DNA of 64,000 nt from an uncultured Eubacteriales bacterium (GTDB lineage: Bacteria > Bacillota > Clostridia > Christensenellales > CAG-138), in NCBI GenBank assembly GCA_900319345.1, contig ONNZ01000021.1, positions 1 to 64,000 on the forward strand, given 5' to 3'. The notes under the pieces are model-generated. The model saw only the letters and a program-made list of their open reading frames with translations, was not told where the DNA came from and searched no databases. Shown here one piece after another: positions 15,740 through 24,912 of the stretch; position 1 is the stretch's first letter; the number at the start of each line of letters is the position of its first letter. The translations under genes and the position numbers were made by a program.

Positions 15740-16681
15740 ATGAATACAGCGGCATTTGTGGAGTACAAGGAACGGATCGTCAAGAACTGCAGCCAGGTCA
15801 TCGTAGGGAAGGAGGAGGTGATCCGCCAGATCGCCGTATGCCTGATCGCCTCGGGCCACGTGCTCTTGGAGGATCTGCCCGGCACGGGCAAGACCATGCT
15901 GCTTAGGGCCTTCGCCAAGAGCATCGGCGGGAACTTCAAGCGCATCCAGTTTACGCCGGACATCCTGCCCTCGGACCTGACCGGCATCCACTTCTTCAAC
16001 CAGAAGCAGGGCGAGTTCGAGTTCCGGCCGGGCCCCCTGTTCGCCAACGTGGTGCTGGCGGATGAGATCAACCGGGCCGTGCCCCGGAGCCAGTCGGCCC
16101 TGCTGGAGGTCATGGAGGAGCGGCAGATCTCCGTGGACGGGGAGACCTTCTCCCTGGCGGAGCCCTACATCGTCATGGCCACCCAGAACCCGGTGGAGTC
16201 CTACGGCACCTTCCCCCTGCCCGAGGCCCAGCTGGATCGGTTCTTCATGAAGCTGTCCATGGGCTTCATGACCCCGGAACAGGAGAAGAGTGTCCTGCGG
16301 CGGGAGGACAGCAAGCGGATCGTGGAAAGCCTGTCCGCCGTCATCGGCGAGGACGAGTTGGCCGTCCTGCGGGAGGAGTTCCGGTCGGTGGAGGTCAGCG
16401 AGGACGTGACGGACTATATCATGAAGATCATCACCGCCACCCGGGAGAGCGATAAGCTTTCCTACGGCGTGTCCGCCCGCGGCTCCCTGGCCCTCTACAA
16501 GGCCAGCCAGATCACTGCGGCCATGGAGGGGCGCAGCTACGTGATCCCCGAGGACGTGAAGCGGGAGGCGGTGCCGGTGCTGGCCCACCGCATCGCCCTG
16601 TTGAGCCGCAGCCATATGGACGGCGCCGCCTACATCCAGGAGCTGTTGGACACCCTGCCCGTACCCCTGGAACACGCATAA
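15740..16681 (+). CDS. MoxR family AAA ATPase
   Basis: A 313-residue AAA+ ATPase with Walker A GTGKT (in LEDLPGTGKTMLL) and Walker B VVLADEINRA. It belongs to the MoxR/RavA group, chaperone-like ATPases that act on partner proteins, often von Willebrand-domain or DUF58 proteins. AAAAGGAGAAG lies before the ATG. It is followed by DUF58 and DUF4129 genes, the standard partner set, probably assembling or activating an envelope complex. Confidence 0.92.
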   Translation: MNTAAFVEYKERIVKNCSQVIVGKEEVIRQIAVCLIASGHVLLEDLPGTGKTMLLRAFAKSIGGNFKRIQFTPDILPSDLTGIHFFNQKQGEFEFRPGPLFANVVLADEINRAVPRSQSALLEVMEERQISVDGETFSLAEPYIVMATQNPVESYGTFPLPEAQLDRFFMKLSMGFMTPEQEKSVLRREDSKRIVESLSAVIGEDELAVLREEFRSVEVSEDVTDYIMKIITATRESDKLSYGVSARGSLALYKASQITAAMEGRSYVIPEDVKREAVPVLAHRIALLSRSHMDGAAYIQELLDTLPVPLEHA

Positions 16682-16705
16682 ACCTCATCGACGCGAAGGA
16701 CGAGC

Positions 16706-17752
16706 ATGTACGTCATCATTCCCGTGCTCGCGGTGGCGATCACCCTCCTGGTGATCCAGCTGCTGAGCCGAAATACCCTCCAGCGCATCGCGTATCGCTG
16801 CGAGGTCAATATGAGCCTTGTGGAACCGGACGAGGTGGCGACCCTGACCTACCGGGTGTACAACACGTCGTCCTGGCCCATTATGTTCGTGGGCTTCTCC
16901 TTCCAGTTCGACGACGCGGTGGAGGTCCGGGAGAGCGACGAATGGAAGGCTCGACACGGCAGCCACAGCTTCCTGGCGGACACCTACGGCCGGGAGGTGT
17001 TCCTGATGCCCCATTCGGGGGTGAAGGGGACCATCGCCTTCTCCCTGAAGCACCGGGGCAGCTGCCGCCTGGGCCGGATCTATCTGGAGACCGGCGATTA
17101 TTTAGGCCTGCAGAACGAGGTCATTTCCCGGGACGTGGATCTTCGGGTGGTGTGCACGGCCCGGCTCTCGGACCGGGAGCCGGACATCCGGGCCTTAGGC
17201 GGCCTCCTGGGGGAGATCACGGCCCGGCGCTTCATCTGCGATGATCCCAGTCTGGTGCTGGGGTACCGAGGGTATACGGGCCGGGAGCCCTTGAAGGACA
17301 TCTCCTGGAAGCAGACGGCCAAGCTGGGGGAGCTGATGGTCAAGAACCACGACTTCACCGTGGACGTGGACACGGCCATCCTGGTGGACATGGAGGTCAC
17401 GGACAAGCAGAACGCGGAGCGGTGCCTCTCCCTGGTGCGGACGGCCACGGAATATCTGGAGGGGCTGAAGATCCCCTATTCCCTCCACTCCAACGGGGAC
17501 CTGTTCGAGACGGAGAAGGGCGTGGGCCGCAAGCATCTCTTCGAGATCCAGCGACGGATCGGAGAATCCCATTTCACCCAGTATTTCAGTTTCGATACCC
17601 TGGTGCGGCGGGTCACGGGGACCGTGAGCGGGAGCCGGGGCTATATCGTGATCCTGCCCTGCCAAAACCCACAAACCGAGGCGTGCATCGCCTATTTGAA
17701 CGCCCGCGCGGACGTGGAGGTCTGCGTATTGATCAGTGAGGAGGAAGAATAA
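16706..17752 (+). CDS. DUF58 domain protein
   Basis: A 348-residue protein with an N-terminal hydrophobic segment (about residues 3-18) and a beta-rich region. The DUF58 core spans about residues 180-260 and contains YRGYTGREPLKDISWKQTAK, the family hallmark around Arg-Ile-Trp. DUF58 proteins are genetic partners of MoxR ATPases. The stop codon overlaps the start of the next gene (TAATG). Confidence 0.88.
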   Translation: MYVIIPVLAVAITLLVIQLLSRNTLQRIAYRCEVNMSLVEPDEVATLTYRVYNTSSWPIMFVGFSFQFDDAVEVRESDEWKARHGSHSFLADTYGREVFLMPHSGVKGTIAFSLKHRGSCRLGRIYLETGDYLGLQNEVISRDVDLRVVCTARLSDREPDIRALGGLLGEITARRFICDDPSLVLGYRGYTGREPLKDISWKQTAKLGELMVKNHDFTVDVDTAILVDMEVTDKQNAERCLSLVRTATEYLEGLKIPYSLHSNGDLFETEKGVGRKHLFEIQRRIGESHFTQYFSFDTLVRRVTGTVSGSRGYIVILPCQNPQTEACIAYLNARADVEVCVLISEEEE

Positions 17753-18990
17753 TGAAAAACATGACGGCCTTTCGCATCACGGCGCTGAGCTGCTTCTACT
17801 TCGCGCTGTTGAGCCTGGTGTCTCCCTTCCGGGAGTCGCTCCTGCCCATGGCGGTGACGGCAGGGCTCATCCTGATCGCCGCTTTCCTGGCGGTGCGGTT
17901 CGAAAAGCCGGCGGCGCGGCTGGCGTTCTTCATCCTCCCACTGGCCTGGGTCGTGATGACCGCCATGGTGGACTGGCCCAAGCTGGCTTTGCTGGCGGCG
18001 GGGTGCGCGCTGCCCGTGCTGGCGGCGGCGCTGACGGTGCTGCTGGGCCGGGATATGAAGGAGCTGTGGCGGTATCGGCGGGAGTTCATGATCCTGACCG
18101 GCGTCTCCGCCTTGCTGCTGGTGGCGTCCATCAACCCGCTGATATTCAGCACGGGCACCTGCATCTTCATCGGCGCTTACCTGCTGCTCAGCATCCTGGC
18201 CCTGCGGGCCGGGCGGGCCGGGCAGATGAAGAGCGGCCGCTGGCAGGCGGGCAACGCCGGATTGCTGCTGCTGCCCATCGTGGGCGCCGCCGTGGTGGGC
18301 ACCCTGCTCATGGTGGGCTTCGACGCCCTCATGGGCTGGCTCAAGAACCTGTTCGCGGACTCCGGCATGAAGATGGTGACCCATACCACGCCTGACCCCA
18401 TTCTGTCGGACCATCATTTTCGCAGACCGGCGCTGGAGACCACCACCGGCACCCCGGTCCCCTACGACCGGATGGAGGATCTGACCCAAAAGCCCCTTTT
18501 GGCCCAGGTCAAGGCCATGGACTGGAAATGGATCCTGCTGATCGCGGTCCTGCTGCTGGCTTTGGTGATCCTGCTGTGGTTCCTGCTGGGCAACCGGAAG
18601 AAGGACAAGCAGTCGGAGGAAGGGCTGGAGATGGTCATGGAGAACGAGCCCAAGAGCCGGGCCCGCCGTCGCCGCCTGCGCTGGACGAGGGACGATTCCA
18701 ACGCCGGCAAGGTGCGGGATCTGTATCGGCAGTATCTGGGATATCTCCGGGTAAAGGGCGTTTCCTTCGACCCCAGCGAGACCAGCGAGGACGTGTCCGC
18801 GGAAGCCCTGGACATCACGGGCGACGACGCCGTCCTGCGGGAGATCTACCGCAAGGCCCGCTACGATTCGGGCGACGCCGTCATCACGGACGAAGAGTTG
18901 GCCCAGGCCCAGGCTGCCTATCAGCGGCTCACCAATCCGTCCACGGAGGAGCAGCCCACAGCTGAAGCACAGGATGAAGACCAAGCGTGA
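17752..18990 (+). CDS. Membrane protein with C-terminal DUF4129-like domain
   Basis: A 412-residue protein with about seven hydrophobic segments in residues 8-220, an extracytoplasmic loop, another helix at about 265-285, and a cytoplasmic tail resembling DUF4129 (about residues 325-390). In related MoxR/DUF58 operons this position is taken by a transglutaminase-like membrane protein that ends in DUF4129; no transglutaminase Cys-His-Asp triad is seen here, so the catalytic part appears absent. Its end overlaps the next gene by 17 bases. Confidence 0.75.
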   Translation: MKNMTAFRITALSCFYFALLSLVSPFRESLLPMAVTAGLILIAAFLAVRFEKPAARLAFFILPLAWVVMTAMVDWPKLALLAAGCALPVLAAALTVLLGRDMKELWRYRREFMILTGVSALLLVASINPLIFSTGTCIFIGAYLLLSILALRAGRAGQMKSGRWQAGNAGLLLLPIVGAAVVGTLLMVGFDALMGWLKNLFADSGMKMVTHTTPDPILSDHHFRRPALETTTGTPVPYDRMEDLTQKPLLAQVKAMDWKWILLIAVLLLALVILLWFLLGNRKKDKQSEEGLEMVMENEPKSRARRRRLRWTRDDSNAGKVRDLYRQYLGYLRVKGVSFDPSETSEDVSAEALDITGDDAVLREIYRKARYDSGDAVITDEELAQAQAAYQRLTNPSTEEQPTAEAQDEDQA

Positions 18991-20194
18991 ATTCCCACGG
19001 ATCGTGGTGAATAAAAAGGCGGAACTAAGCCTGAAGGGCGGCCACCCCTGGGTCTACGGGGCCGAGGCGGTGGACCGGGAGCCCTGCGAGAACGGGGCCG
19101 TGGCGGACGTGTTCAGCGAGAAGGGCACGTACCTGGGCAGCGGGTTATGCAACGACCAGAGCAAGATCCTGGTCCGCGTCCTCTCCAAGAACGCCAACGA
19201 CGCCTTCGACGAAGCCTTCTTCCGCCGCCGCATCCGCTACGCCATCGACTATCGCAAGACTGTCATGGGCGAGGATTTCTCCGCCTGCCGCCTGATCTTC
19301 GGGGAGGCGGACGGGCTGCCGGGCTGGACCGTGGACCGGTTCGAGAGTGTGCTGGTGACGGAGGTTTTGTCCCTGGGGATCGAGGTCCGCAAGGGGATGC
19401 TGTTCCGGCTGCTCCTGGAGGAACTCCAGAAGGACGGCGTCGAGATCGACGTGATCTACGAGCGGAACGAAAGCCCCCTGCGGCTGAAGGAAGGCCTCGA
19501 ACAGGGCAAGGGGTACGTGGATTTGCCGGGGCTGAAGACCGAGGGCGACGGCCTCATCGAGATCATCGAGAACGGCGTCCGCTACGAGGTGGACTACGTG
19601 AACGGGCAGAAGACCGGCTTCTTCCTGGACCAGAAGTACAACCGCCGGGCGGCGGCCCGGCTGGCCCCGGGCAAGCGGGTGCTGGACTGCTTCACCCACA
19701 CGGGGGCCTTCGCCCTCAACTGCGCCAAGGCCGGGGCCGCCTCCGTGACGGCGGTGGACGTGTCGGACCTGGCCCTCCAGGAGGTAGAGCGCAACGCCGC
19801 CCTGAACGGCCTTAGCGTCACGCCCCTGAAGGCGGACGTGTTCGACCTCTTGACCGAGCTCACGGCGAAGAGGTGCCGGGACTACGACTACGTGATCCTG
19901 GACCCGCCGGCCTTCACCAAGTCCAACGCCACGGCCAAAAACGCCTTCAACGGCTACAAGCAGATCAACCGCATGGCCATGAAGCTGCTGCCGAGAGGCG
20001 GGTATCTCGCTACCTGCTCCTGCTCCCACTTCCTATACGAGGACCAGTTCAGGCGGATGCTGCTGGAGGCGGCCCAGGAGGCGGACGTGACCATCCGCTT
20101 CATCGAGCAGCGGCAGCAGGGGCCGGACCATCCCATCCTGCCCACGGTGCCCGAGACTTACTATTTGAAATTCTATCTGCTGCAGGTGCTGTGA
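18974..20194 (+). CDS. Class I SAM-dependent rRNA methyltransferase (RlmI-like)
   Basis: A 406-residue protein with an N-terminal PUA domain (about 10-90), an insert, and a Rossmann methyltransferase domain. The latter contains VLDCFTHTGAFALNCA (SAM motif I) and LDPPAFTKS (motif IV) near residue 310. It resembles the RlmI/YccW family that methylates a cytosine C5 in 23S rRNA. It begins inside the DUF4129-like gene and overlaps the following kinase gene by one base. Confidence 0.88.
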   Translation: MKTKREFPRIVVNKKAELSLKGGHPWVYGAEAVDREPCENGAVADVFSEKGTYLGSGLCNDQSKILVRVLSKNANDAFDEAFFRRRIRYAIDYRKTVMGEDFSACRLIFGEADGLPGWTVDRFESVLVTEVLSLGIEVRKGMLFRLLLEELQKDGVEIDVIYERNESPLRLKEGLEQGKGYVDLPGLKTEGDGLIEIIENGVRYEVDYVNGQKTGFFLDQKYNRRAAARLAPGKRVLDCFTHTGAFALNCAKAGAASVTAVDVSDLALQEVERNAALNGLSVTPLKADVFDLLTELTAKRCRDYDYVILDPPAFTKSNATAKNAFNGYKQINRMAMKLLPRGGYLATCSCSHFLYEDQFRRMLLEAAQEADVTIRFIEQRQQGPDHPILPTVPETYYLKFYLLQVL

Positions 20195-20766
20195 TGATAT
20201 CGAAAGCGGAAGCCGCGGCCTTGATCGAGGGGCGCTTGGAGAAAACGGACCGGCTGGTGGTGGCCCTGGACGGCATGTCCTGCTCCGGGAAGACCACCTT
20301 TGCCCGGGCGCTGGCCGAAAGATTTTCCGGCAGCGTGGTGCATATGGACGATTTCTTTCTGCCACGGGACAGATTTTCCGAAGAGATGCAGGCCCTGCCC
20401 GGCGGGAACATGGACCGGGACCGGTTCAAAGCCGAGGTCCTGGAGCCCCTCGCTGCGGGCGGCGACTTCGCCTATCGGGCGTTTTCCTGCGGGTCGCAAG
20501 CGCTGCTGCCGGACCCCGTGCCGGTGACGGGCCGCCTGATCCTGGTGGAGGGGGCCTACGCCCTGCTGCCAGACTGGGGCCCCTACTACGACCTGGCCCT
20601 CTTTCTGCAGGTGTCCCAGGAGGAGCAGCAGGGGCGGCTCCTGCTGCGCAACGGGGCCCGGGGCATGGTGCCCTTCCTCACCCGCTGGATCCCCCGGGAG
20701 GAAGCCTACTTCGCCGCCTGCGACGTCCGCGCCAGATGTGACGAGATCGTGGACGGGGAGGATTGA
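20194..20766 (+). CDS. P-loop uridine kinase-like protein
   Basis: A 190-residue P-loop kinase with GMSCSGKTT (about residues 28-36) and HMDDFFLPRDRF, the nucleoside-binding Asp-Asp region of uridine/pantothenate-type kinases. It is close to the uridine kinase/phosphoribulokinase superfamily. The phosphate acceptor is uncertain. ATG overlaps the stop of the methyltransferase (TGATG). The gene is followed by a composite palindrome. Confidence 0.8.
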   Translation: MISKAEAAALIEGRLEKTDRLVVALDGMSCSGKTTFARALAERFSGSVVHMDDFFLPRDRFSEEMQALPGGNMDRDRFKAEVLEPLAAGGDFAYRAFSCGSQALLPDPVPVTGRLILVEGAYALLPDWGPYYDLALFLQVSQEEQQGRLLLRNGARGMVPFLTRWIPREEAYFAACDVRARCDEIVDGED

Positions 20767-20775
20767 GTATTGTTT

Positions 20776-20923
20776 GTTCCTTTTTTCTCTTCGGGTGAAG
20801 AGAAAAAAGGAACCGAAAAAAGAGAAGCCAACCGAATGGTCGGCTTCAACTGTATAAATCACATTATTCTTGTGCTTTTCTTTTTCCGCCGCTTTTTCTT
20901 TTCACATGAAAAGAAAAAGCGGC
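20776..20923. repeat. Composite palindrome (copy 2)
   Basis: Three hairpins in a row: a 17-bp stem (GTTCCTTTTTTCTCTTC at 20776-20792 and complement at 20797-20813), a central stem GAAGCC..ACC/GGT..GGCTTC (20824-20846), and a 16-bp stem GCCGCTTTTTCTTTTC (20888-20903, complement 20908-20923). It fills the gap between convergent genes and probably ends transcription from both sides. Confidence 0.8.
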
Positions 20924-20927
20924 AAAA

Positions 20928-22088
20928 TTATTGCTTCTGTTTCTGATCCCTCACAGCGAACAGCAAAAATAAAGCGCCGCCGGCCATGCCGATAAGGGTG
21001 CAGATGAGCAAGGCCCGCAGGGCCCCCCAGCCGGAGACCAGCATGCCCCCGAACAGGTAGCTGAACACGCCGGAGAGGGAGATGGCCCCGGTGATCAGGG
21101 CCTGGCCCGTCACCTTCTCGTCCTCGGCCATGCGCTCGTTGGCGTAGTAGGTCAGGGCCAGCAGGAAGGGGGCGAAGGAGACGAAGTGGGAGAAGCGCAT
21201 GACGTACACCCCCCACACGGAGCCCGCCAGCAGGATGAGCCAGGGCTTCAGGGCCATGCCCACAGCGGAGACCATCAGCAGCCGCCGCGCGCCGCACCGG
21301 TCCGCCACCCGGGTGAACAGGAGCATCATGGGCGTCTCTACCAGGGCCCCGATGAGCAGGGCCGTGCCCAGCTCCCCGGTGCCGCCGCCCACGGCCACCA
21401 CCACGTCGTATAGGTAGGCGTCCAAAAAGTTGTGCTGGAAGAACAGCAGGGCCGTGCCCAGCAGCATCCCGAAGAAGGCCGGGTACCGCCTGAGCAGGGA
21501 CCCGTGCCGGACCTGGGGCCGGGGTCCGTCCGCGGGCGCTTCCCTCTCCGCCAGGAGGAGGGAGCAGACCAGGATCCCCGCCGTGGACAAGAGATACAGC
21601 CCCAGCAGCCAATTTAGATCCCGCTCCGCCAACGCCGCGTAGACCTTGGAGAACAGGGCGAAGGCCAGGGAGGCCACGCCCCGGGTCACGGACCAGTTCA
21701 GCCTGGCGCCCCGGTTCATGTACCCGAAGCCCACGGCGTTCACGAAGGGCTGGATGCCCATGGTCATGAGGCCCATGGCCCCGAAGAGGCAGAGGAGGAC
21801 GGCCCTCGGCTGGGGGATCAGCAGCAGCCCGCCGGCGAACAGGGCGACGAGGGACATGCCCAGCAGCACGTGGCGCATGGTGATCCGACCGGGGCCCTCG
21901 ATGATCCGGGCCAGCAGGGGTTGCAGCACCATGGCCCCCGCGCAGTCGAAGGCCAGGAGCAGCCCCACCTGGTCGGCGGAGAAGCCCAGCTCGCTGAGGA
22001 AGAGGCGGGTGTAGCCGTAGATGAAGCAGGCGCTGACCCAATATAGGCTCAGATACAGAGCATAGCTTGCGTTCAGATGTTTTTTCAC
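20928..22088 (-). CDS. Major facilitator superfamily transporter
   Basis: A 386-residue polytopic protein with about 12 hydrophobic helices. It resembles MFS_1/LacY-like nucleoside or sugar symporters (N-terminal KKHLNASYALYLSLYW). The chosen start is GTG at 22088; the frame also extends to a TTG at 22124. No clear ribosome site precedes GTG, and a TATCCT box sits only seven bases before it, so a leaderless message is possible. Substrate unknown. Confidence 0.82.
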   Translation of the reverse strand: MKKHLNASYALYLSLYWVSACFIYGYTRLFLSELGFSADQVGLLLAFDCAGAMVLQPLLARIIEGPGRITMRHVLLGMSLVALFAGGLLLIPQPRAVLLCLFGAMGLMTMGIQPFVNAVGFGYMNRGARLNWSVTRGVASLAFALFSKVYAALAERDLNWLLGLYLLSTAGILVCSLLLAEREAPADGPRPQVRHGSLLRRYPAFFGMLLGTALLFFQHNFLDAYLYDVVVAVGGGTGELGTALLIGALVETPMMLLFTRVADRCGARRLLMVSAVGMALKPWLILLAGSVWGVYVMRFSHFVSFAPFLLALTYYANERMAEDEKVTGQALITGAISLSGVFSYLFGGMLVSGWGALRALLICTLIGMAGGALFLLFAVRDQKQKQ

Positions 22089-22095
22089 GGCGCTA

Positions 22096-22124
22096 AGGAT
22101 AATCCTAATTCGGCCGTTTGGCAA
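22096..22124 (-). promoter_or_regulatory. Possible promoter of the MFS gene
   Basis: On the minus strand TTGCCA (22119-22124) and TATCCT (22096-22101) are 17 bp apart. Transcription would begin at or next to the GTG start codon. Confidence 0.45.
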
Positions 22125-22143
22125 GCATGTTTTTCAAAAAAAC

Positions 22144-22174
22144 TGAATGGAAGGCATTTTCCCGGCCCATACTA
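22144..22174 (+). promoter_or_regulatory. Sigma-G-like forespore promoter of the spoIIQ-like gene
   Basis: TGAATG (22144-22149) and CATACTA (22168-22174) with an 18-bp spacer closely match the TGAATA/CATACTA consensus of forespore sigma factor G. They lie about 70 bases before the peptidase gene. Confidence 0.6.
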
Positions 22175-22246
22175 TGAGCGAAACAAAGTCATGGAACATG
22201 CCCCCAGGGGCCAATGGCCCCGACAGGGCCAGGAAAGGAATCTACA

Positions 22247-22981
22247 ATGGAAGAAATGAACGAATTCGAGACCAAGCCCCGGGGCACCTTCTGGCGGGAC
22301 TGGGGCGTGTACGGGGCTCTGGCCCTGTGCCTCGCCATCATCGGCGCGGCGGTGGCCCTCACCTCCCTGCCCGAGAAGGAGGAGGTCCAGGAAGCGCCCC
22401 TGGAGAACATCGTGGCCCAGGCGCCCCGGCAGGAGGCGCTGCCCCCGCTGGAGCTGGAGCTCCCCAAGGATACCAGCCTGCCCGTGATCCGGATCCTGCC
22501 CACGGCCACGGCGGAGCCCGCCCCCAGCCAGGCGGCGGAGGCCACGGCGGCCCCCGCCAAGAGCGCCGGCGCCAAGGCCCAGGCCCCCGTGTCCGGGAAG
22601 GTGATCTGGGGCTACGCCGCCGATAAGCTGATCTACTCCAAGACCCTGGACCAGTGGACCACCCACAAGGCCGTGGACATCGGCTGCCCCCAGGGTACGG
22701 CGGTGAAGTGCGTCCTGGGCGGCACGGTGGAGAGGGTGTACACCGACGACCAGCTGGGCGTCACGGTGATCGTGAAGCACTCCTCGGATCGGAAGACCCT
22801 CTACGCCAACCTGAACGAATCGGTCCCCGTCCGGGCGGGGGATAAGGTGAACGCCGGGACGGTCCTGGGCACGGTGGGCCGCACGGCCATCTCCGAGTGC
22901 GCCCAGGAGAGCCACCTGCACTTCGCGTTCTTCGTGAAGGGCAAGGCCGTGGACCCCACCGCCAAGGTCAAGATAGGATAA
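22247..22981 (+). CDS. spoIIQ: SpoIIQ-like M23 peptidase-fold membrane protein
   Basis: A 244-residue protein with one N-terminal membrane anchor (about residues 21-40), a low-complexity linker, and a LytM/M23 domain from about residue 115. The zinc ligands expected for an active M23 enzyme are present: His140 and Asp144 in THKAVDIG, and His223/His225 in HLHF. The YSKTLDQW element before the His is typical of SpoIIQ, which anchors the SpoIIIA channel between forespore and mother cell; clostridial SpoIIQ keeps the metal site. AGGAAAGGA lies seven bases before this ATG. The sigma-G-like promoter supports the assignment. Confidence 0.75.
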   Translation: MEEMNEFETKPRGTFWRDWGVYGALALCLAIIGAAVALTSLPEKEEVQEAPLENIVAQAPRQEALPPLELELPKDTSLPVIRILPTATAEPAPSQAAEATAAPAKSAGAKAQAPVSGKVIWGYAADKLIYSKTLDQWTTHKAVDIGCPQGTAVKCVLGGTVERVYTDDQLGVTVIVKHSSDRKTLYANLNESVPVRAGDKVNAGTVLGTVGRTAISECAQESHLHFAFFVKGKAVDPTAKVKIG

Positions 22982-23023
22982 AATTCCCCCCTTGCCATAG
23001 GTCTTCCCCCCTACTATGGCAAC

Positions 23024-23053
23024 CTCCGCCGGGTACGCCCGGCGGAGATTTTT
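23024..23053 (+). terminator. Intrinsic terminator after the spoIIQ-like gene
   Basis: CTCCGCCGGG-tacg-CCCGGCGGAG, a 10-bp stem with TACG loop, followed by ATTTTT. A second, weaker pair TTGCCATAG/CTATGGCAA lies just upstream. Confidence 0.88.
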
Positions 23054-23080
23054 CGCTTTTGGGCCGTATTCATGCCAAAA

Positions 23081-23133
23081 TTACAAGTCGATTACAACTC
23101 TGTTACAGTTTGTCCGAATATGGGGCGTATCAT
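23081..23133 (+). promoter_or_regulatory. Regulated promoter A of the envelope operon
   Basis: Three half-sites TTACAA (23081), TTACAA (23092) and TTACAG (23103) repeat at exactly 11-bp intervals, as in boxes of OmpR/PhoP-type response regulators. They are followed by CGAATATGGGGCGT (23115-23128) and a TATCAT-like -10. Nearly the same stretch occurs at 55226-55278. Confidence 0.6.
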
Positions 23134-23163
23134 GGAGGCAGCAAGAGGAGGCGAGGGGGAAAG

Positions 23164-24912
23164 ATGCGGCATATTTGGGCGGACGTGAAGCGGGCGGTGT
23201 TTTCGAGGTCGTTTTTGCTGGCGGCCCTGGGCATGGCCCTGTGCCTTATGATCGGGGCCTTCCAGGACCTGTATCGGCTGTTCCGCATGGACTGGCCCGA
23301 GGCCCTCTTCGGCTACCATGAGGAGCTGTTCCTCCGGTGCCTGGAGGGGGAGCTGGTGCTCTTCGCCGTGCCGATCCTCAGTGCGGTGCCCTACACGGCC
23401 GCCTTCGTGGAGGACGTGAAGAGCGGGTACCTGAAGCCCTACCTGACCCGGACCACCGTGGACCGGTACGTTTGGGGCAAGAGCCTGGGGGCGGCCCTGT
23501 CCGGCGGCCTCGCCCTGGCGGCGGGGATGGCCCTGGCCCTGTTCCTCTTCTGGCTCCTCTGCGCGCCGGTGGAGGTCTACGGCGAGTGGGCCGTGCCCTC
23601 GAAGCTGCCGGAGATCGGCCTAAGGCTGGTGCTGTTCTTCCTGTCCGGCGCCCTGTGGGCCACGGTGGGGCTCCTGTTCTCGGGCCTCACCCAGAACGTG
23701 TACCTGGCCTACGCGTCCCCCTTCATATTGTATTACGTGCTCATCATCCTCCAGGAGCGGTACTTCCGGGACGCCTTCATGCTGAACCCCCAGAACTACC
23801 TGACCATGCACGGGGCCTGGCCCCTTCAGGGCAAAAGCGCGGCCCTGACCCTCCTTTCCCTGGTGATCCTCTTTCAGCTTCTATTCTTCCTGACCGCCCA
23901 GAACGAGCTCAGGGACGACAAGCGGCAGCGGCGAGCCTTTTCCTCCCTCGCCGCCCGGCCGCCTCGTATCCCCAAGCGGGATTTCCGGCCCCGGAAGGGC
24001 TTCGGGCCGGTCCGGGAGCTCCGGCAGGTGCTGGCCGTGGTGCGCTACAACTTCCGCATGTGGCGGGGGAACATGCGCATCTATCTCACCTTCGCCCTGG
24101 CCTTCATTCTGTGCTTCCTGCTGTCCGACAAGGCGGCGTCCTTCGCCTACGACATGGGCACGGCCATGCAGGCCTTCGAGCCCTTCGTGTGGACCTTCGG
24201 CGACGCCAACTCCATCCTGCTCATCTCGCTCCTGCTGGTGCTGCTGTTCGTGGACATGCCCTTTTTGGGGGCGGGGGTGCCCTACTATCTGGTGCGCATG
24301 CGGCGGCGGACCTGGGCCTGGGGGCAGCTGGTCTACCTGACCCTCGCCACCCTTCTCTATATGCTGTTCATCTTCGCCGCCACGTCCCTGATCTGTGCCC
24401 AGAACAGCTTCATCGGCAACATGTGGTCCGAGACCGCCGCCATATTGGGCTATTCCGGGGCGGGGAAGGCGGTGGCCCTGCCGGCCCTCGTCAAGACCCT
24501 GGAGATGTCCCGGCCCTATGAGTGCGCCGAGACCATCTTCCTGCTCATGCTCCTCTATACCCTGGTCCTGAGCCTCATCATGCTCCTCTGCAAGCTCCAG
24601 AAGGGCCGCAGCGCCGGGATCGTGGGGGCCTTCGGCTTCTCGCTGTTCGGCCTCCTCCTCAACCCCGCCTTCTTCAAGGACGTGATGCACCTCCCCGACG
24701 ATCTCGTCTACAAGGCCAACGTGATCGTGGGCTGGGCCTCGCCCCTCAACCAGGCCACCTACCACATGCACAACTTCGGCTACGACCTGCTGCCCCGGCT
24801 TCGGGACACCTATATGATCTTCGGGGGCCTGATCCTGCTCCTCTTCCTCCTGGTGCAGTTGAGCATACGAAGATATAGCTTCAACTTCACAGGCACGGAG
24901 GGAAGCTTATGA
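23164..24912 (+). CDS. Double ABC-2 type permease
   Basis: A 582-residue membrane protein that looks like two ABC-2 permease units joined end to end. The first (about residues 1-245) and second (about 290-575) each have six hydrophobic helices and are separated by a basic hydrophilic linker around 250-290 containing several Pro-Arg pairs. The frame extends upstream, but GAGGGGGA before ATG 23164 and the N-terminal amphipathic start fit best. The matching ATPase is probably the one at 31072, displaced by the lipoprotein cassette. Confidence 0.75.
   Translation: MRHIWADVKRAVFSRSFLLAALGMALCLMIGAFQDLYRLFRMDWPEALFGYHEELFLRCLEGELVLFAVPILSAVPYTAAFVEDVKSGYLKPYLTRTTVDRYVWGKSLGAALSGGLALAAGMALALFLFWLLCAPVEVYGEWAVPSKLPEIGLRLVLFFLSGALWATVGLLFSGLTQNVYLAYASPFILYYVLIILQERYFRDAFMLNPQNYLTMHGAWPLQGKSAALTLLSLVILFQLLFFLTAQNELRDDKRQRRAFSSLAARPPRIPKRDFRPRKGFGPVRELRQVLAVVRYNFRMWRGNMRIYLTFALAFILCFLLSDKAASFAYDMGTAMQAFEPFVWTFGDANSILLISLLLVLLFVDMPFLGAGVPYYLVRMRRRTWAWGQLVYLTLATLLYMLFIFAATSLICAQNSFIGNMWSETAAILGYSGAGKAVALPALVKTLEMSRPYECAETIFLLMLLYTLVLSLIMLLCKLQKGRSAGIVGAFGFSLFGLLLNPAFFKDVMHLPDDLVYKANVIVGWASPLNQATYHMHNFGYDLLPRLRDTYMIFGGLILLLFLLVQLSIRRYSFNFTGTEGSL

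Noticed and set aside
17752..18990. Transglutaminase-like enzyme in the MoxR operon
   Set aside because: The position and DUF4129-like tail fit, but no Cys-His-Asp catalytic triad or transglutaminase core is visible.
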